Part shown: piece after piece, positions 25,527 to 34,398 of the stretch
Position numbering within the stretch: the first letter of the stretch is position 1
How the letters are laid out: each line of letters begins with the position of its first letter
Assembly: GCA_964513675.1 (NCBI GenBank)
Contig: CAZEOD010000016.1
Coordinates: forward strand, 1-55,369
From: CALFVT01 sp964513675
GTDB taxonomy: Bacteria; Pseudomonadota; Alphaproteobacteria; Caulobacterales; Maricaulaceae
Reading direction: 5' to 3'
DNA: 55,369 nucleotides
The notes under the pieces: generated by a model
Seen by the model: only the letters and a program-made list of their open reading frames with translations
What the model was told of the DNA's origin: nothing
The model's database searches: none
Position numbers and translations under genes: made by a program

Positions 25527-26906
25527 TTACGCCGCCTCTTCTGACGCTTTAACGCGCTGCTCTAATGTATATTTCGCCATAATCGTCACAATCACCACTG
25601 TGAATAAATTTCCGATTAGGACAGACCATGCCGCCGCCATAGGCCCCATAAACTTAGCCAAAACGAATAAAGACATAATGTAAATCACAACGCCCGCTCC
25701 GCGCGCTATGATCGCCCGCTCGGGATGGTCAGCGGCAAAAAACACCGGATAAAGCGGGGCCGCCGCCCCCATTAACGCGGCCGCAGGGACCAGAATAATA
25801 GCGATAGGCTTAGATTGGCTAAACTCTTTACTCGTAACGATCTGCAAAATTTGATCGCCAAAAATGAAGAAAACCCCCGACATAAAACAGCCAAAAAGAA
25901 ATAAAATCCCCGCCGCGCGCGTTGTTAAGCGCCAGATTTTTTGCACCTGCCCTTCGGAGACCATCCGCGCTAATTCAGGATAAATCACATGATCGAGAAG
26001 CTTAAAGCCTTCGGAGAGTAATTTAGCAACTTCCTCAGCGATTTTATAAATTGCCGTCCATGTCGCGCCAAATAAAGCAAAAACGAGAAGTGAAGGTAAA
26101 TGCAGCGTCGCCGCGCCGAGCGTTGCGTCGATATTAGACTTAATGACAAAGGACCAGAGCCCTTTTCGCTTAGGCTTGAAAAAATTCACCTTAGCGCGAA
26201 AGACACGGCCTAAAAGATGGCGCGATTTCAATTCTTTGATCGCCATAATAGGTAAGAAAACATAGGCCGCGAATGAGCCGGCAAACCAAGCGAGAAGAAA
26301 GCCCTCAAAGCCTGCGTTTGTCACAACAGCAATAACCGCGCCAATGAACCTCACAGCCGGCATAATCACGGCTTTGACCGCTAAAACATTAAATTTATCA
26401 AATAAACGAAAAACACCAATCGACGCGCCGCGTTGCCGCACCAAAACCAGCAGGCAATAAAAGGTTATATAAGTTTGAACAGCTTCGGGCGAAAAACTCT
26501 CGCCAATTTCAGTAAGTCCCAGATAGCTCTGTGCGAACCAGAGCGAGAAACTAAACATAGACAAAGCGGCAATAAAAGCCAGCACAGCGGCCAAAGCATC
26601 CAGCCGGATTCCAAAGCCAATTAAGCGGCATAGCTTATCGCTAGCTTTATCTTTTAAGTCATCCGTACCGTAGCGAATAATCGACTGCCAAGATTGAAAG
26701 GCGGCCACCTCGGAAAAAAATAACATATAGGCGTGAATGAAAACCAATACACCCACTTCGGCGGGAGCGAGAAAATTCGTCGCTAATTTCAAACTGCCAA
26801 GCCCAACTAGAACACCGAGGAATTTTGACCCCACCATCAAGCCGCCATTTTTAGCAATCCTACCAGAACGGCCATGTTTAAATTTTACAGAGAGATCAGG
26901 CGCCAT
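25527..26906 (-). CDS. Polysaccharide/lipid flippase-like membrane protein (MOP superfamily)
   Basis: A 459-residue membrane protein with about 12 hydrophobic segments and the GGLMVGSKFLGVLVGLGSLKLATNFL N-terminus typical of Wzx/oligosaccharide flippases. These move lipid-linked precursors from the inner to the outer leaflet of the cytoplasmic membrane. Its start overlaps the preceding nucleotidyltransferase by 11 bp, and its end touches the CDP-alcohol phosphatidyltransferase start. No glycosyltransferase lies nearby, so the cargo may be a lipid rather than a glycan. Confidence 0.8.
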   Translation of the reverse strand: MAPDLSVKFKHGRSGRIAKNGGLMVGSKFLGVLVGLGSLKLATNFLAPAEVGVLVFIHAYMLFFSEVAAFQSWQSIIRYGTDDLKDKASDKLCRLIGFGIRLDALAAVLAFIAALSMFSFSLWFAQSYLGLTEIGESFSPEAVQTYITFYCLLVLVRQRGASIGVFRLFDKFNVLAVKAVIMPAVRFIGAVIAVVTNAGFEGFLLAWFAGSFAAYVFLPIMAIKELKSRHLLGRVFRAKVNFFKPKRKGLWSFVIKSNIDATLGAATLHLPSLLVFALFGATWTAIYKIAEEVAKLLSEGFKLLDHVIYPELARMVSEGQVQKIWRLTTRAAGILFLFGCFMSGVFFIFGDQILQIVTSKEFSQSKPIAIILVPAAALMGAAAPLYPVFFAADHPERAIIARGAGVVIYIMSLFVLAKFMGPMAAAWSVLIGNLFTVVIVTIMAKYTLEQRVKASEEAA

Positions 26907-27663
26907 GACGCGCCTGTCTTTGCGATAAAATCTGCTCGACTAAAGTTTTGTCAGCGGGCTTATCAACATCTATCGCCGCTTCGGGCTGCGACATCAAAAT
27001 GGGCGCGGCCGTAATACCGAGCGTTTTAGAGGCATAATCCAGCGCCTCACCGAGCGTTAGCTTTCCGCGAAAATAACGCCAAAATAGCGGCAGGCTTATT
27101 TTACGGGCGAGCTTAAGCGGTTGTTTGCGAAAATGTTGGGCGTCTTTCCAAAATTCAATCGCGGCAAGGCCGTCCTTATTGGCAATATAAAACAGATTAC
27201 AGCCCGAGACAGCTTTATCAGCAAAGCGCATATATGTCCGTTTGACATCCGAATAAACGGGCTGAATGATCGCCTCTTCTGCGAGGCCCACACAAAAATC
27301 CGCGCCTGCCGCTTGGGCTTTTGTGATAAACTCTTGGATCATCTGCGGCGTTAGCAGCGGATGGTCAGCGGTTGTTAAAAGAACAGGAAAGGACAAACCG
27401 CTTTTAAGCGCCGCCGCCGCACTGCCCGCCGGCCCCGGCGCAGATGGCGACTGTACAGTTCGGGCATCAACAGACGCATCGCAGCCGCTAATATGGAACG
27501 GCGGAGCCAGTCCCGCAGCTTGGAGTGCATCCAGAACATATTCCAGCATAGGACGGCCCAAAATCGGTATCAGCGCCTTGCACGGCTCGCCCGTTAGCGC
27601 GCAAAGCGGGTCAATAACGCCCTCCCTTTGACCTGCTAATATCAACACTTGAAGCGCGTCCAT
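26896..27663 (-). CDS. MobA-like NTP transferase domain protein
   Basis: A 255-residue nucleotidyltransferase-fold protein: VLILAGQREG at the N-terminus, KALIPILGRPMLEYVLDAL and LLTTADHPLL (candidate metal site). The canonical GG-x-S/G-R-R loop is altered to AGQREG. It is translationally coupled to the GNAT-like gene (TGATG) and overlaps the flippase gene. It may activate a phosphorylated headgroup; which nucleotide is unknown. Confidence 0.78.
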   Translation of the reverse strand: MDALQVLILAGQREGVIDPLCALTGEPCKALIPILGRPMLEYVLDALQAAGLAPPFHISGCDASVDARTVQSPSAPGPAGSAAAALKSGLSFPVLLTTADHPLLTPQMIQEFITKAQAAGADFCVGLAEEAIIQPVYSDVKRTYMRFADKAVSGCNLFYIANKDGLAAIEFWKDAQHFRKQPLKLARKISLPLFWRYFRGKLTLGEALDYASKTLGITAAPILMSQPEAAIDVDKPADKTLVEQILSQRQARHGA

Positions 27664-28811
27664 CAGCCGAGCGCCTTTTCATACATGCGGTAAGTTTTAT
27701 AGACCTTTGCAGAGGCCTGCGCGCAAATCGCTTGCATGCCTTTATTATCTTCCAAAATCCATGACAGCTCGCAATGGGTAAAGCCTTGCCGCGTTCCAGC
27801 TTCGAAAACATCTTCGCAAATCCGGCAAAGCGCCGCGAGACCGCGTTTCGTATTCTGATGTTCTTTTAATAGTCCCATTAACGGAACCCGTGCTGTTTTA
27901 ATCTTTTTAAGTTTCAAGCGGGCGATTAATTTCGCCCAGCCAAAGGGCAGAATATGTCCATCCAAATCTCGAATGGCTTCGTTAATATTAGGCAGCATCC
28001 ATATAAACGCCGCTGGTTTTCCGTCAATTAAAGCCAAGCGATAACCGTCGGGAAAAATGATTGGCTTTAGCTCTTTCGCCGTATGGGCAATTTGCGCATC
28101 CGTGAGCGGTACAAACCCCCAGTTTTCTGACCACGCATCATTAAAAATACGCATCGCCAATTCAACCTCTTGGGTGAATTTTGACATATCCAGTGTGCGA
28201 AAGCTAATACCGTCGTCTTGATCGACAATTTTACGTAGCCTGCGCATAAAAGGCCCCGGCGTGAACCCAGCCGCAAGGTCAGCTTGAAAGGCTAATAAAT
28301 CAACGGCTTTTTCAAATCCTGCGCGCTCTACCATCTCGGTATAATCCGGCCGGCCAAAGGGCATCATAAGCACATTGGGATGCTCAAACCCGTCAATCAA
28401 AAGACCGCTTTCTTCATTCACGCTGTGATTGGAGGGGCCGATCATTTTTTGGGCGCCTTTACAGCGCAGCCACGCCTCAGCAGCGCTAAGCAAAGCCGCC
28501 CCAGTGGCGGGATCCGCCTCACAGTCAAAATAACCAAAATGCCCTGCCTCATCCTGATAGCGCGCGCGATGCTGCGGATTCAAAAAAGCAGCGATCCGCC
28601 CAATAATTTTTGGGCCGCGCTTTGCAATAAAAAGCTGGCGATCAAGGCCGTAGGCATTGGGGTTTTTATCTTGAGAAATCTGGAGGCGGCGTTCAAACCG
28701 AAGCGGCGGATGCCATGCGGACGCCCCCTTATAAAGAGAATAAGGCAGATTTAAAAAAGACGTCAGCTGCGCCTTATTTGTATCGTTAATGGCCTGAATC
28801 TCAATCGGCAC
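27663..28811 (-). CDS. cerS: GNAT-like acyltransferase, candidate bacterial ceramide synthase
   Basis: A 382-residue protein with GNAT-fold features: LFIAKRGPKIIGRIAAFLN, GHFGYFDCEADPATGAALLSAAEAWLRCKGAQKMIGPSN and a C-terminal second GNAT-like half. Its length and position match the GNAT-family N-acyltransferase shown in Caulobacter to be ceramide synthase (CC_1154), encoded seven genes from spt there and seven genes from spt here. The expected reaction is N-acylation of 3-oxosphinganine. The orthology is inferred from recall of that family and from context; the general GNAT call is firmer than the cerS assignment. Confidence 0.7.
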   Translation of the reverse strand: MPIEIQAINDTNKAQLTSFLNLPYSLYKGASAWHPPLRFERRLQISQDKNPNAYGLDRQLFIAKRGPKIIGRIAAFLNPQHRARYQDEAGHFGYFDCEADPATGAALLSAAEAWLRCKGAQKMIGPSNHSVNEESGLLIDGFEHPNVLMMPFGRPDYTEMVERAGFEKAVDLLAFQADLAAGFTPGPFMRRLRKIVDQDDGISFRTLDMSKFTQEVELAMRIFNDAWSENWGFVPLTDAQIAHTAKELKPIIFPDGYRLALIDGKPAAFIWMLPNINEAIRDLDGHILPFGWAKLIARLKLKKIKTARVPLMGLLKEHQNTKRGLAALCRICEDVFEAGTRQGFTHCELSWILEDNKGMQAICAQASAKVYKTYRMYEKALG

Positions 28812-28886
28812 GACTGTTTTCCCGTCTTTTTAAAGGCGAATGAACCAATATAGCCCATTCGTCAATTATTTACAGGATCACCCGCG

Positions 28887-29444
28887 TTATGATTTATCTT
28901 TTTTACTCTTTTTTTTACCGACGCGCTGAAAAGCAATTTCAATATCCGCGCCTTTTTCGCCCACAGTAAAAGCCGCTTCTTCAAATTTCGGTAAGCGGCG
29001 GCTCTTATAAACGGGATTATTCGACAAGCCGTAAGGCTCACGCGGCGTAAAATCCCATTTTTTCTTAAGTTTTCGATTGCCATCAAGATCATGATAACCC
29101 GCGACCGCATAGGTTCCGGCGGCAGGAACATTGATACAAACCTGCATCGGGCTTTGCTCTGCGGCGACCCGAACCCGGTGCAATCGGCCCTTTTTGAACA
29201 AGAAACCATCCTCGCCGTTATAAAGCTCAAGCTTTAAAATGCCTTCCGGATAGATATTTTGCGCGGTAATCCGAATTTGAAGACTATCCGCAACGCAAGG
29301 GTCAGACGCATCGCTCGCGTAAAGCTCAAGCGACGGGTGGACGACAGGGCCTAAATCTTCATCATCTGCTACGGCCATAGAGGTTCCTGCGAAACCTAAT
29401 GCCAAACTGGCTAAGATTAAGCCTTTGAAAGAAATGTAGTTCAT
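28887..29444 (-). CDS. DUF2141 secreted protein
   Basis: A ~185-residue protein with a signal peptide (LILASLALGFAGTSMAVA) and a C-terminal domain resembling DUF2141: YPEGILKLELYNGEDGFL, VCINVPAAGTYAVAGYHDLDGNRKL and a PREPYGLSNNP segment. A long Lys-rich tail ends the protein. The start at 29444 is chosen because the signal peptide begins there. It heads the minus-strand lipid operon and is divergent from lptF. Function is unknown; a periplasmic lipid-related role is only a guess. Confidence 0.8.
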   Translation of the reverse strand: MNYISFKGLILASLALGFAGTSMAVADDEDLGPVVHPSLELYASDASDPCVADSLQIRITAQNIYPEGILKLELYNGEDGFLFKKGRLHRVRVAAEQSPMQVCINVPAAGTYAVAGYHDLDGNRKLKKKWDFTPREPYGLSNNPVYKSRRLPKFEEAAFTVGEKGADIEIAFQRVGKKKSKKDKS

Positions 29445-29544
29445 AATTGCCTTTGCCCCGTTAATTCCGTAGGGAAACGAATAAATCATATTCACCATAT
29501 GGTCATCGACCATGAAAAGTAAACCTAACGATATTTCATAAAGC

Positions 29545-30747
29545 ATGAACCGCCTGAACAGATACTTAATGAAAAATGCGCTGATCAGTATCGGCGGATT
29601 AATCATCTTCGCCATCGTCGTGCTTTTGCTCGAGCGACTTTTGCGTATTTTTCAAATCGTCACCAGCTCAACTCAACCTGCGCTTGATGCAGGCAGTATG
29701 GTCATCAATCTCTTGCCGCATTATCTCGGCATTGCTGTGCCAATGGCCTTGCTTTTGGGCATTATTATCACCATTGACCGCTTTAGCCGCTCCTCAGAGC
29801 TAACAGCAGCTTATGGGGCCGGCATTTCGCTCTTCCATATCACACGCCCCTTTGTAGCTATTGCCGTGGTTCTAGCGGGTCTTACCGTCTTTATTGAAGG
29901 CTATATGCAGCCCATTGGCCGCTATAATTACCGCCAAGTTGTTCACACCGTAAAGCAGCAATCCTTTGCAGCTGTCCTACGCGAAGGTACTTTTACACAA
30001 GTCGGCAACCGCATGTTCTACGCGGGGACTGAGAAACCGGGGGCGGCGATTGGGCCGATATTTATCTATGAACGCGTCGGCAATAAATCCGACGATAGTT
30101 CACTGCGCGTAACAACGGCTGAAGAAGGCCAATTGGTTATTCGTGACGGCGGAGAACCTGTTCTTCAGCTCGAAGAAGGGCAAACTTACCGCATTTTAGA
30201 CAAAACCCGCCTGCGCGGTGATTTATACTTTGAGAGTAGCGCCATTGCAGGGGCGGCTGAACTTACTGCATTCCGACTTCGCGGCGATGATGAGCGGGAG
30301 CTAACCTCGCTTGAGCTGTTCAAGAACCGCAAAGGTGATGTTTACCAAGCCGTCTCTCCTGATGTGAATAATGCCGCGCTTCATTTGCGAATTTCACGCG
30401 CGGCGCTGTTACTGATTTTGCCGTTTATTGCCGTTCCCTTTGGGTTAAACTATGGCCGCAACCCGTCTTCAACTGGTATTTTCGTCGGAGTTGTCATGTT
30501 GGTTTCCCTACAAAAAGCTTTAGAGTTTGGCCAAAGCCTCGGCGCGAAAAGCGTGATACCCCCATGGCTCGGCGTTTGGACGATTATTGCACTCGTCGCC
30601 GCCTTTGCTTATTATATCTATATAAAAAGTGCCGTTAAAATGGGGCAACCGCCACTCAGCTCCATTAACATCGCCATTCAGGGCTTTAAAGATAGTCTTG
30701 CGGCTCGTATTCACCGCCTGAAAAAAGCGTGGGTGGAGCTTCGGTAA
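29545..30747 (+). CDS. lptF: LptF-like lipopolysaccharide export permease
   Basis: Inner-membrane permease subunit of the Lpt export ABC transporter. The 400-residue protein has three N-terminal and three C-terminal hydrophobic segments flanking a periplasmic beta-rich domain (~residues 125-255), the YjgP/YjgQ layout. The start gives MNRLNRYLMKNALISIGGLI. It overlaps lptG by the TAATG junction. Here it lies inside a sphingolipid gene cluster, so it could serve LPS, sphingolipid or both. Confidence 0.9.
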   Translation: MNRLNRYLMKNALISIGGLIIFAIVVLLLERLLRIFQIVTSSTQPALDAGSMVINLLPHYLGIAVPMALLLGIIITIDRFSRSSELTAAYGAGISLFHITRPFVAIAVVLAGLTVFIEGYMQPIGRYNYRQVVHTVKQQSFAAVLREGTFTQVGNRMFYAGTEKPGAAIGPIFIYERVGNKSDDSSLRVTTAEEGQLVIRDGGEPVLQLEEGQTYRILDKTRLRGDLYFESSAIAGAAELTAFRLRGDDERELTSLELFKNRKGDVYQAVSPDVNNAALHLRISRAALLLILPFIAVPFGLNYGRNPSSTGIFVGVVMLVSLQKALEFGQSLGAKSVIPPWLGVWTIIALVAAFAYYIYIKSAVKMGQPPLSSINIAIQGFKDSLAARIHRLKKAWVELR

Positions 30748-31832
30748 TGTATAAGTTCTTCACTTATTTTTCGTCATCTTATATTCGCATTTGGTTGACG
30801 ACAGTTTTTGGCTTCCTCGTCTTAATTGGCCTGCTCGACTCACTTGCAAATGGCGGTGATATTATAGGGAATGGCGGTAAATTCACCGATACATTTAAAT
30901 ATATGGCCTATCGCGCGCCGGTTATTTTTGACCGTATTTTTGTTTTCACCCTTGTCGTGGCTATCCTTCTTTTGTTCGTCAAACTCATTCGCCAGCATGA
31001 ACTCGTCGCCTTGCTCGGCTTTGGCATATCAGTCCCGAAACAAATCATGCTCCTCACACCGGCCGTGGTTGGCTCTGCGATTTTATCTATTATCGTTATC
31101 AACACAGCCATGCCGACATCTGTTCGCGCCTTACAGGCTTGGGGAATTGGCGAGTATAAAGTTAAAGGAGTATCGCCCGATAATCCGCTTTGGTTTGAGG
31201 ATAATAAAGAAATTGTTCGCGCCTCTTTACGTTTTGGCATGGACCGCTTGGGGGGTATCGAAATTTTCTCGCGTGAAATCGACGGCAAAGTTACAAATTA
31301 TGTGATTGCTGACCGCGGCGTTTATGATTTTGACGCGCAGCACTGGAAACTAACGGGCGTTAAGCGCCTTGATATTGCCAGCGCGGATGGACGTCCCATT
31401 GATGCCCGCGAAATCAGTGAGCCTTTAATTTGGAACTCTGCGCAAAACCCTGATTCGATTGCCCGCCTCGCTGCGGAACCGCGCGATTTATCCCTTAAGG
31501 ATATGAAGACTTTTAGCGAGCGTGGGAACTCCGGCAGTAAACCACGTTTTGCTTATGGCTTTTGGCATCTCCACCGCCTAACCCGTCCGCTCGCCGCCTT
31601 TGTTCTATTGCTTTGCGCGGTTCCGATCATGCAGCGCGTAGGCCGGCAAGACACGGGCGACCGCGCCTTGATTGTCGGGATTAGCATGGGCTTTATTTTC
31701 CTCATTATTGACGGCGCCTTAGCAACCTTTGCGACAACGGGCGGCATGAGCGTTTTAGCGGCGATTATCTCCCCGCTTATTGGCTTTGCTTTGGTCGGAT
31801 TTTACCTCTGTATCCGCACGGAAAGTCTTTAA
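30747..31832 (+). CDS. lptG: LptG-like lipopolysaccharide export permease
   Basis: Partner permease of LptF with the same six-segment YjgP/YjgQ layout; residues ~130-265 are the periplasmic domain and the C-terminal LLLCAVPIMQRVGRQDTGDRALIVG is typical. The start ATG at 30747 shares its A with the lptF stop (TAATG), and a GGAG site lies inside lptF. A GTG at 30729 is in frame but less likely. The lipid-kinase gene begins 9 bp after its stop, so both belong to one operon. Confidence 0.9.
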   Translation: MYKFFTYFSSSYIRIWLTTVFGFLVLIGLLDSLANGGDIIGNGGKFTDTFKYMAYRAPVIFDRIFVFTLVVAILLLFVKLIRQHELVALLGFGISVPKQIMLLTPAVVGSAILSIIVINTAMPTSVRALQAWGIGEYKVKGVSPDNPLWFEDNKEIVRASLRFGMDRLGGIEIFSREIDGKVTNYVIADRGVYDFDAQHWKLTGVKRLDIASADGRPIDAREISEPLIWNSAQNPDSIARLAAEPRDLSLKDMKTFSERGNSGSKPRFAYGFWHLHRLTRPLAAFVLLLCAVPIMQRVGRQDTGDRALIVGISMGFIFLIIDGALATFATTGGMSVLAAIISPLIGFALVGFYLCIRTESL

Positions 31833-31841
31833 GGCCCTGTC

Positions 31842-32822
31842 ATGACCGGTCGTGTGGTCTTTTTCAGCAACCCCCAAAGCCAAGCTGTTCAGCAAAAAGG
31901 GAGCCGGCTGAAAACGGTTTACACGGCCCGCCGCCAAGACAGTGACATCTATCAAGACCGTGACATCTATCTTGAGGCGCAAAGCCCTGAGCAAACACAA
32001 AGTGATTTCACGGCGCTCGCATTAACCCCTGAAGACCATTTGTTTATCGAAGGCGGCGACGGCACTATGCAGTGCACGCTCTCATCTTTGCTCAATAGCC
32101 TGAATAGCCCCGATGACTGCCCAAAGCTTTCAATTATTGCCGGCGGACTCACCAATCAAATCGCCGCTAATATTGGCCTAAAGACGGCCCATGACAAACA
32201 TATTAAGGCCGCTATTCACGCCGCCGAAACAGGGCTGTGCCCCACACCGATCCTGCGGATACAGCAGCGCGATCATGCGCCGGTTTTTGGCTGTTTATTC
32301 TCAACCGGAGCCTTACCCTTTGTTACGGAATATTACGAATCTAAAGTCCGCAGCAGTCAATCAGGCAGTAAAATAGCCATTGCCGGCACGCTTGTGAAAG
32401 CCGTGTCCGGTAACAAGGCCGCCCGCGATGAACTGATGCCCGCAACAGAGCTCTCGCTCACCATTGAGATGATGTCGCAAACCCGCAGTAAAACGGGCCC
32501 GCATTTAGGCACGGTGGTCACAACATTGCCCTCTTTGATGATGGGGCTCGACCCTTTTTGGGGTGACGGCACAGGCGATATTCGCCTGCTCTATGCCAAT
32601 GGCCGCGCGCGCCGTCTTGTGCGCAACCTCGCAGGCTTATGGCTAGGCCGTAAAACAATTGACCGCTCGGGTGATGGGCTTGAAAGCTACCGCGCTAATA
32701 AACTTTCTTTTCACTATGACGGGCCTATTGTGCTGGACGGGGAAGCTTTTGACATGAGCGGCGCGCCTTTTACCCTATCGGCTACGCCGCCGCTTCCCTT
32801 TGTGACAACGCCGAAGTCATGA
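31842..32822 (+). CDS. Diacylglycerol/ceramide kinase family protein
   Basis: A 326-residue lipid kinase of the DAGK catalytic family. The nucleotide-binding EGGDGTM is at residues 70-76, followed by IIAGGLTNQIAANIG, where homologues have PLGTGNDLAR. The C-terminal sheet domain includes VLDGEAF. In Caulobacter an LCB5-like kinase (CpgB) next to spt phosphorylates ceramide; the location here suggests the same role. Residues 34-43 contain an in-frame duplication (DIY twice) from a 12-bp direct repeat with an 18-bp period (31942-31971). It overlaps the next gene as ATGA. Confidence 0.8.
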   Translation: MTGRVVFFSNPQSQAVQQKGSRLKTVYTARRQDSDIYQDRDIYLEAQSPEQTQSDFTALALTPEDHLFIEGGDGTMQCTLSSLLNSLNSPDDCPKLSIIAGGLTNQIAANIGLKTAHDKHIKAAIHAAETGLCPTPILRIQQRDHAPVFGCLFSTGALPFVTEYYESKVRSSQSGSKIAIAGTLVKAVSGNKAARDELMPATELSLTIEMMSQTRSKTGPHLGTVVTTLPSLMMGLDPFWGDGTGDIRLLYANGRARRLVRNLAGLWLGRKTIDRSGDGLESYRANKLSFHYDGPIVLDGEAFDMSGAPFTLSATPPLPFVTTPKS

Positions 32823-33757
32823 CGCACGATGACAATATCATCACGGCTATCGCCGATGTTTTAAGCCGCGAGACCGCTATTGCCAGCCCGCGTATTCATA
32901 AAACCTGTACTGATATAACCGCCGCTCATAATGGTCATGTGCTTGGATTTCTCTATTACGGCTCCTCGCTGCGTGATGTCGATGACGTCTCTAAAATGCT
33001 CGATTTTTATGTCATCGTCGATAGCTATAAAACGGTACATAAAGGCCGCCCTATTCGGCAATTAATTAACCGGTTAATTCCGCCTGTAGTTTATTACTAT
33101 GAGCGCCTAGATGAAGACGACGCGCTGACAAGCTGTAAATACTCTCTCATCTCCTTGCCCGAATTTGAACGCCGCGCCAGCGCCAAGGCTTTGTTATCGG
33201 TCATATGGGGCCGCTTTGCACAGCCTAGCCTGCTATATGCCGCGCAAAATGATGCGGTAACGCAGCGCATTTTAACCGCCCGCGCCCATGCTGTACTGCA
33301 CCTTGCCCGTAGTACAGAAGGCCTGTTTGACGCCCCCATTGATGCCGTTTCATTTTGGACATGCGGCTTTCGCGAAAGCTACCGCACAGAGTTACGGCCA
33401 GAAAGCTCCGGCGGACGCGCCCGCGAAATCGTCGCCCAATATGCCGCGCGATATGAGGAGCTTATGCAGATCATTTACGGCGCGCCCAACGCGGCGGGTC
33501 ATTATATTTTACCGCAATTACCCGCATCCCGAACGCGCAGAAAATGGCGTCTGCGCCGCATCATCGGCAAGCCCACAGCTGCGCTGCGCGTGTTATGTAA
33601 CGCCATGACGTTTGACGGCGGGCTTGATTATGTCCTGCGCAAAATAGATCGCCATTCAGGCGTGAGCATCGAGCCCACGCCGTTTCAGCGCAAACACCCC
33701 GTCTTTTGCTCCCCTATTTTGGCGTGGAAATTATGGCGGCGCGGCGCATTTCGTTAG
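32819..33757 (+). CDS. Tam41-like phosphatidate cytidylyltransferase-type protein
   Basis: A 312-residue protein with the nucleotidyltransferase-like segment FLYYGSSLRD (Y46-D52) followed by MLDFYVIVDSYKTVH (Asp62 and Asp68). The order then runs VYYYE, KYSLISLPEF, a WGRFAQP segment, a helical region and FRESYRTELRPE. This closely follows the layout of mitochondrial Tam41/TAMM41 CDP-diacylglycerol synthases (YGSG...MLDF.F.VDD...H...GVYYN...KYGVIS...GR.QKP...YSGDFR). The expected reaction would be CTP plus a lipid phosphate giving a CDP-lipid. Its start overlaps the kinase stop by ATGA. The family call is from motif recall and should be verified. Confidence 0.6.
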   Translation: MTHDDNIITAIADVLSRETAIASPRIHKTCTDITAAHNGHVLGFLYYGSSLRDVDDVSKMLDFYVIVDSYKTVHKGRPIRQLINRLIPPVVYYYERLDEDDALTSCKYSLISLPEFERRASAKALLSVIWGRFAQPSLLYAAQNDAVTQRILTARAHAVLHLARSTEGLFDAPIDAVSFWTCGFRESYRTELRPESSGGRAREIVAQYAARYEELMQIIYGAPNAAGHYILPQLPASRTRRKWRLRRIIGKPTAALRVLCNAMTFDGGLDYVLRKIDRHSGVSIEPTPFQRKHPVFCSPILAWKLWRRGAFR

Positions 33758-33901
33758 CAAAAAATTAATAGGCCCTGCCCCTAAGACAAACGGGCCGATT
33801 CTATGTGTAAATATGTCATGATAAGCTGCGAAAATAGCTCCACATTTAGCATGGGTTTCTATAGCCTTGGTTTGGGCGTTAAACTCACTTTAAAGGAAGA
33901 T

Positions 33902-34300
33902 ATGACAATGGATATTATGAATCTAGCTAAAGGCATGCTGGCTCAAAAATTAGGCGGTGATAATGATATGATTAGTGAGGTTGTTGGCGGGCTCATCGGC
34001 GGCGGCGATAAGCCTGATCTTGGCGGTCTTGTCAGCGGTCTTCAGTCCAAAGGACTGGGCGACATCGCATCGTCATGGCTTGGCGACGGTGAAAATGCAG
34101 ACATCTCTGCGGATCAGCTTAAAGACGTTATCGGCGGCGATAAAATTGAAGCCGCAGCCTCCAAGCTTGGCGCGAGTGAAGGCGATTTACTCAATAGCCT
34201 CAAAGATGCCTTGCCGCAGATCATTGATAAATCAAGTAGCGGCGGCTCACTCCTAGGATCGCTCGGCGGTCTTGGCGGAATAGCAAAGAAATTTCTCTAA
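33902..34300 (+). CDS. YidB/DUF937 family protein
   Basis: A 132-residue small protein with repeated helices rich in Gly, Leu, Ala and Asp (MLAQKLGGDNDMISEVVGGLIGGG and KIEAAASKLGASEGDLLNSLKDALPQIID), typical of the YidB/DUF937 fold. The ATG at 33902 has an AAAGGAAG site. The function of the family is unknown. It ends in a strong terminator and is likely the last gene of the lptFG-kinase unit or a separate transcript. Confidence 0.8.
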   Translation: MTMDIMNLAKGMLAQKLGGDNDMISEVVGGLIGGGDKPDLGGLVSGLQSKGLGDIASSWLGDGENADISADQLKDVIGGDKIEAAASKLGASEGDLLNSLKDALPQIIDKSSSGGSLLGSLGGLGGIAKKFL

Positions 34301-34331
34301 TCAGAGCCTCCTCTGATATTTAATTCATGAC

Positions 34332-34364
34332 AAAGGCGGGCCAACATGGCGCGCCTTTATTTTT
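34332..34364. terminator. Terminator between yidB-like gene and DUF2161 gene
   Basis: A strong stem AAAGGCG/CGCCTTT with inner GCC/GGC pairing is followed by ATTTTT on the plus strand. An additional small hairpin TCAGAG/CTCTGA lies at 34301-34316 right after the stop. The A-rich other side could also serve the convergent minus-strand operon. Confidence 0.75.
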
Positions 34365-34398
34365 ACGCTCAGTGTCATCAATAGCTGCCCGTAAACAG

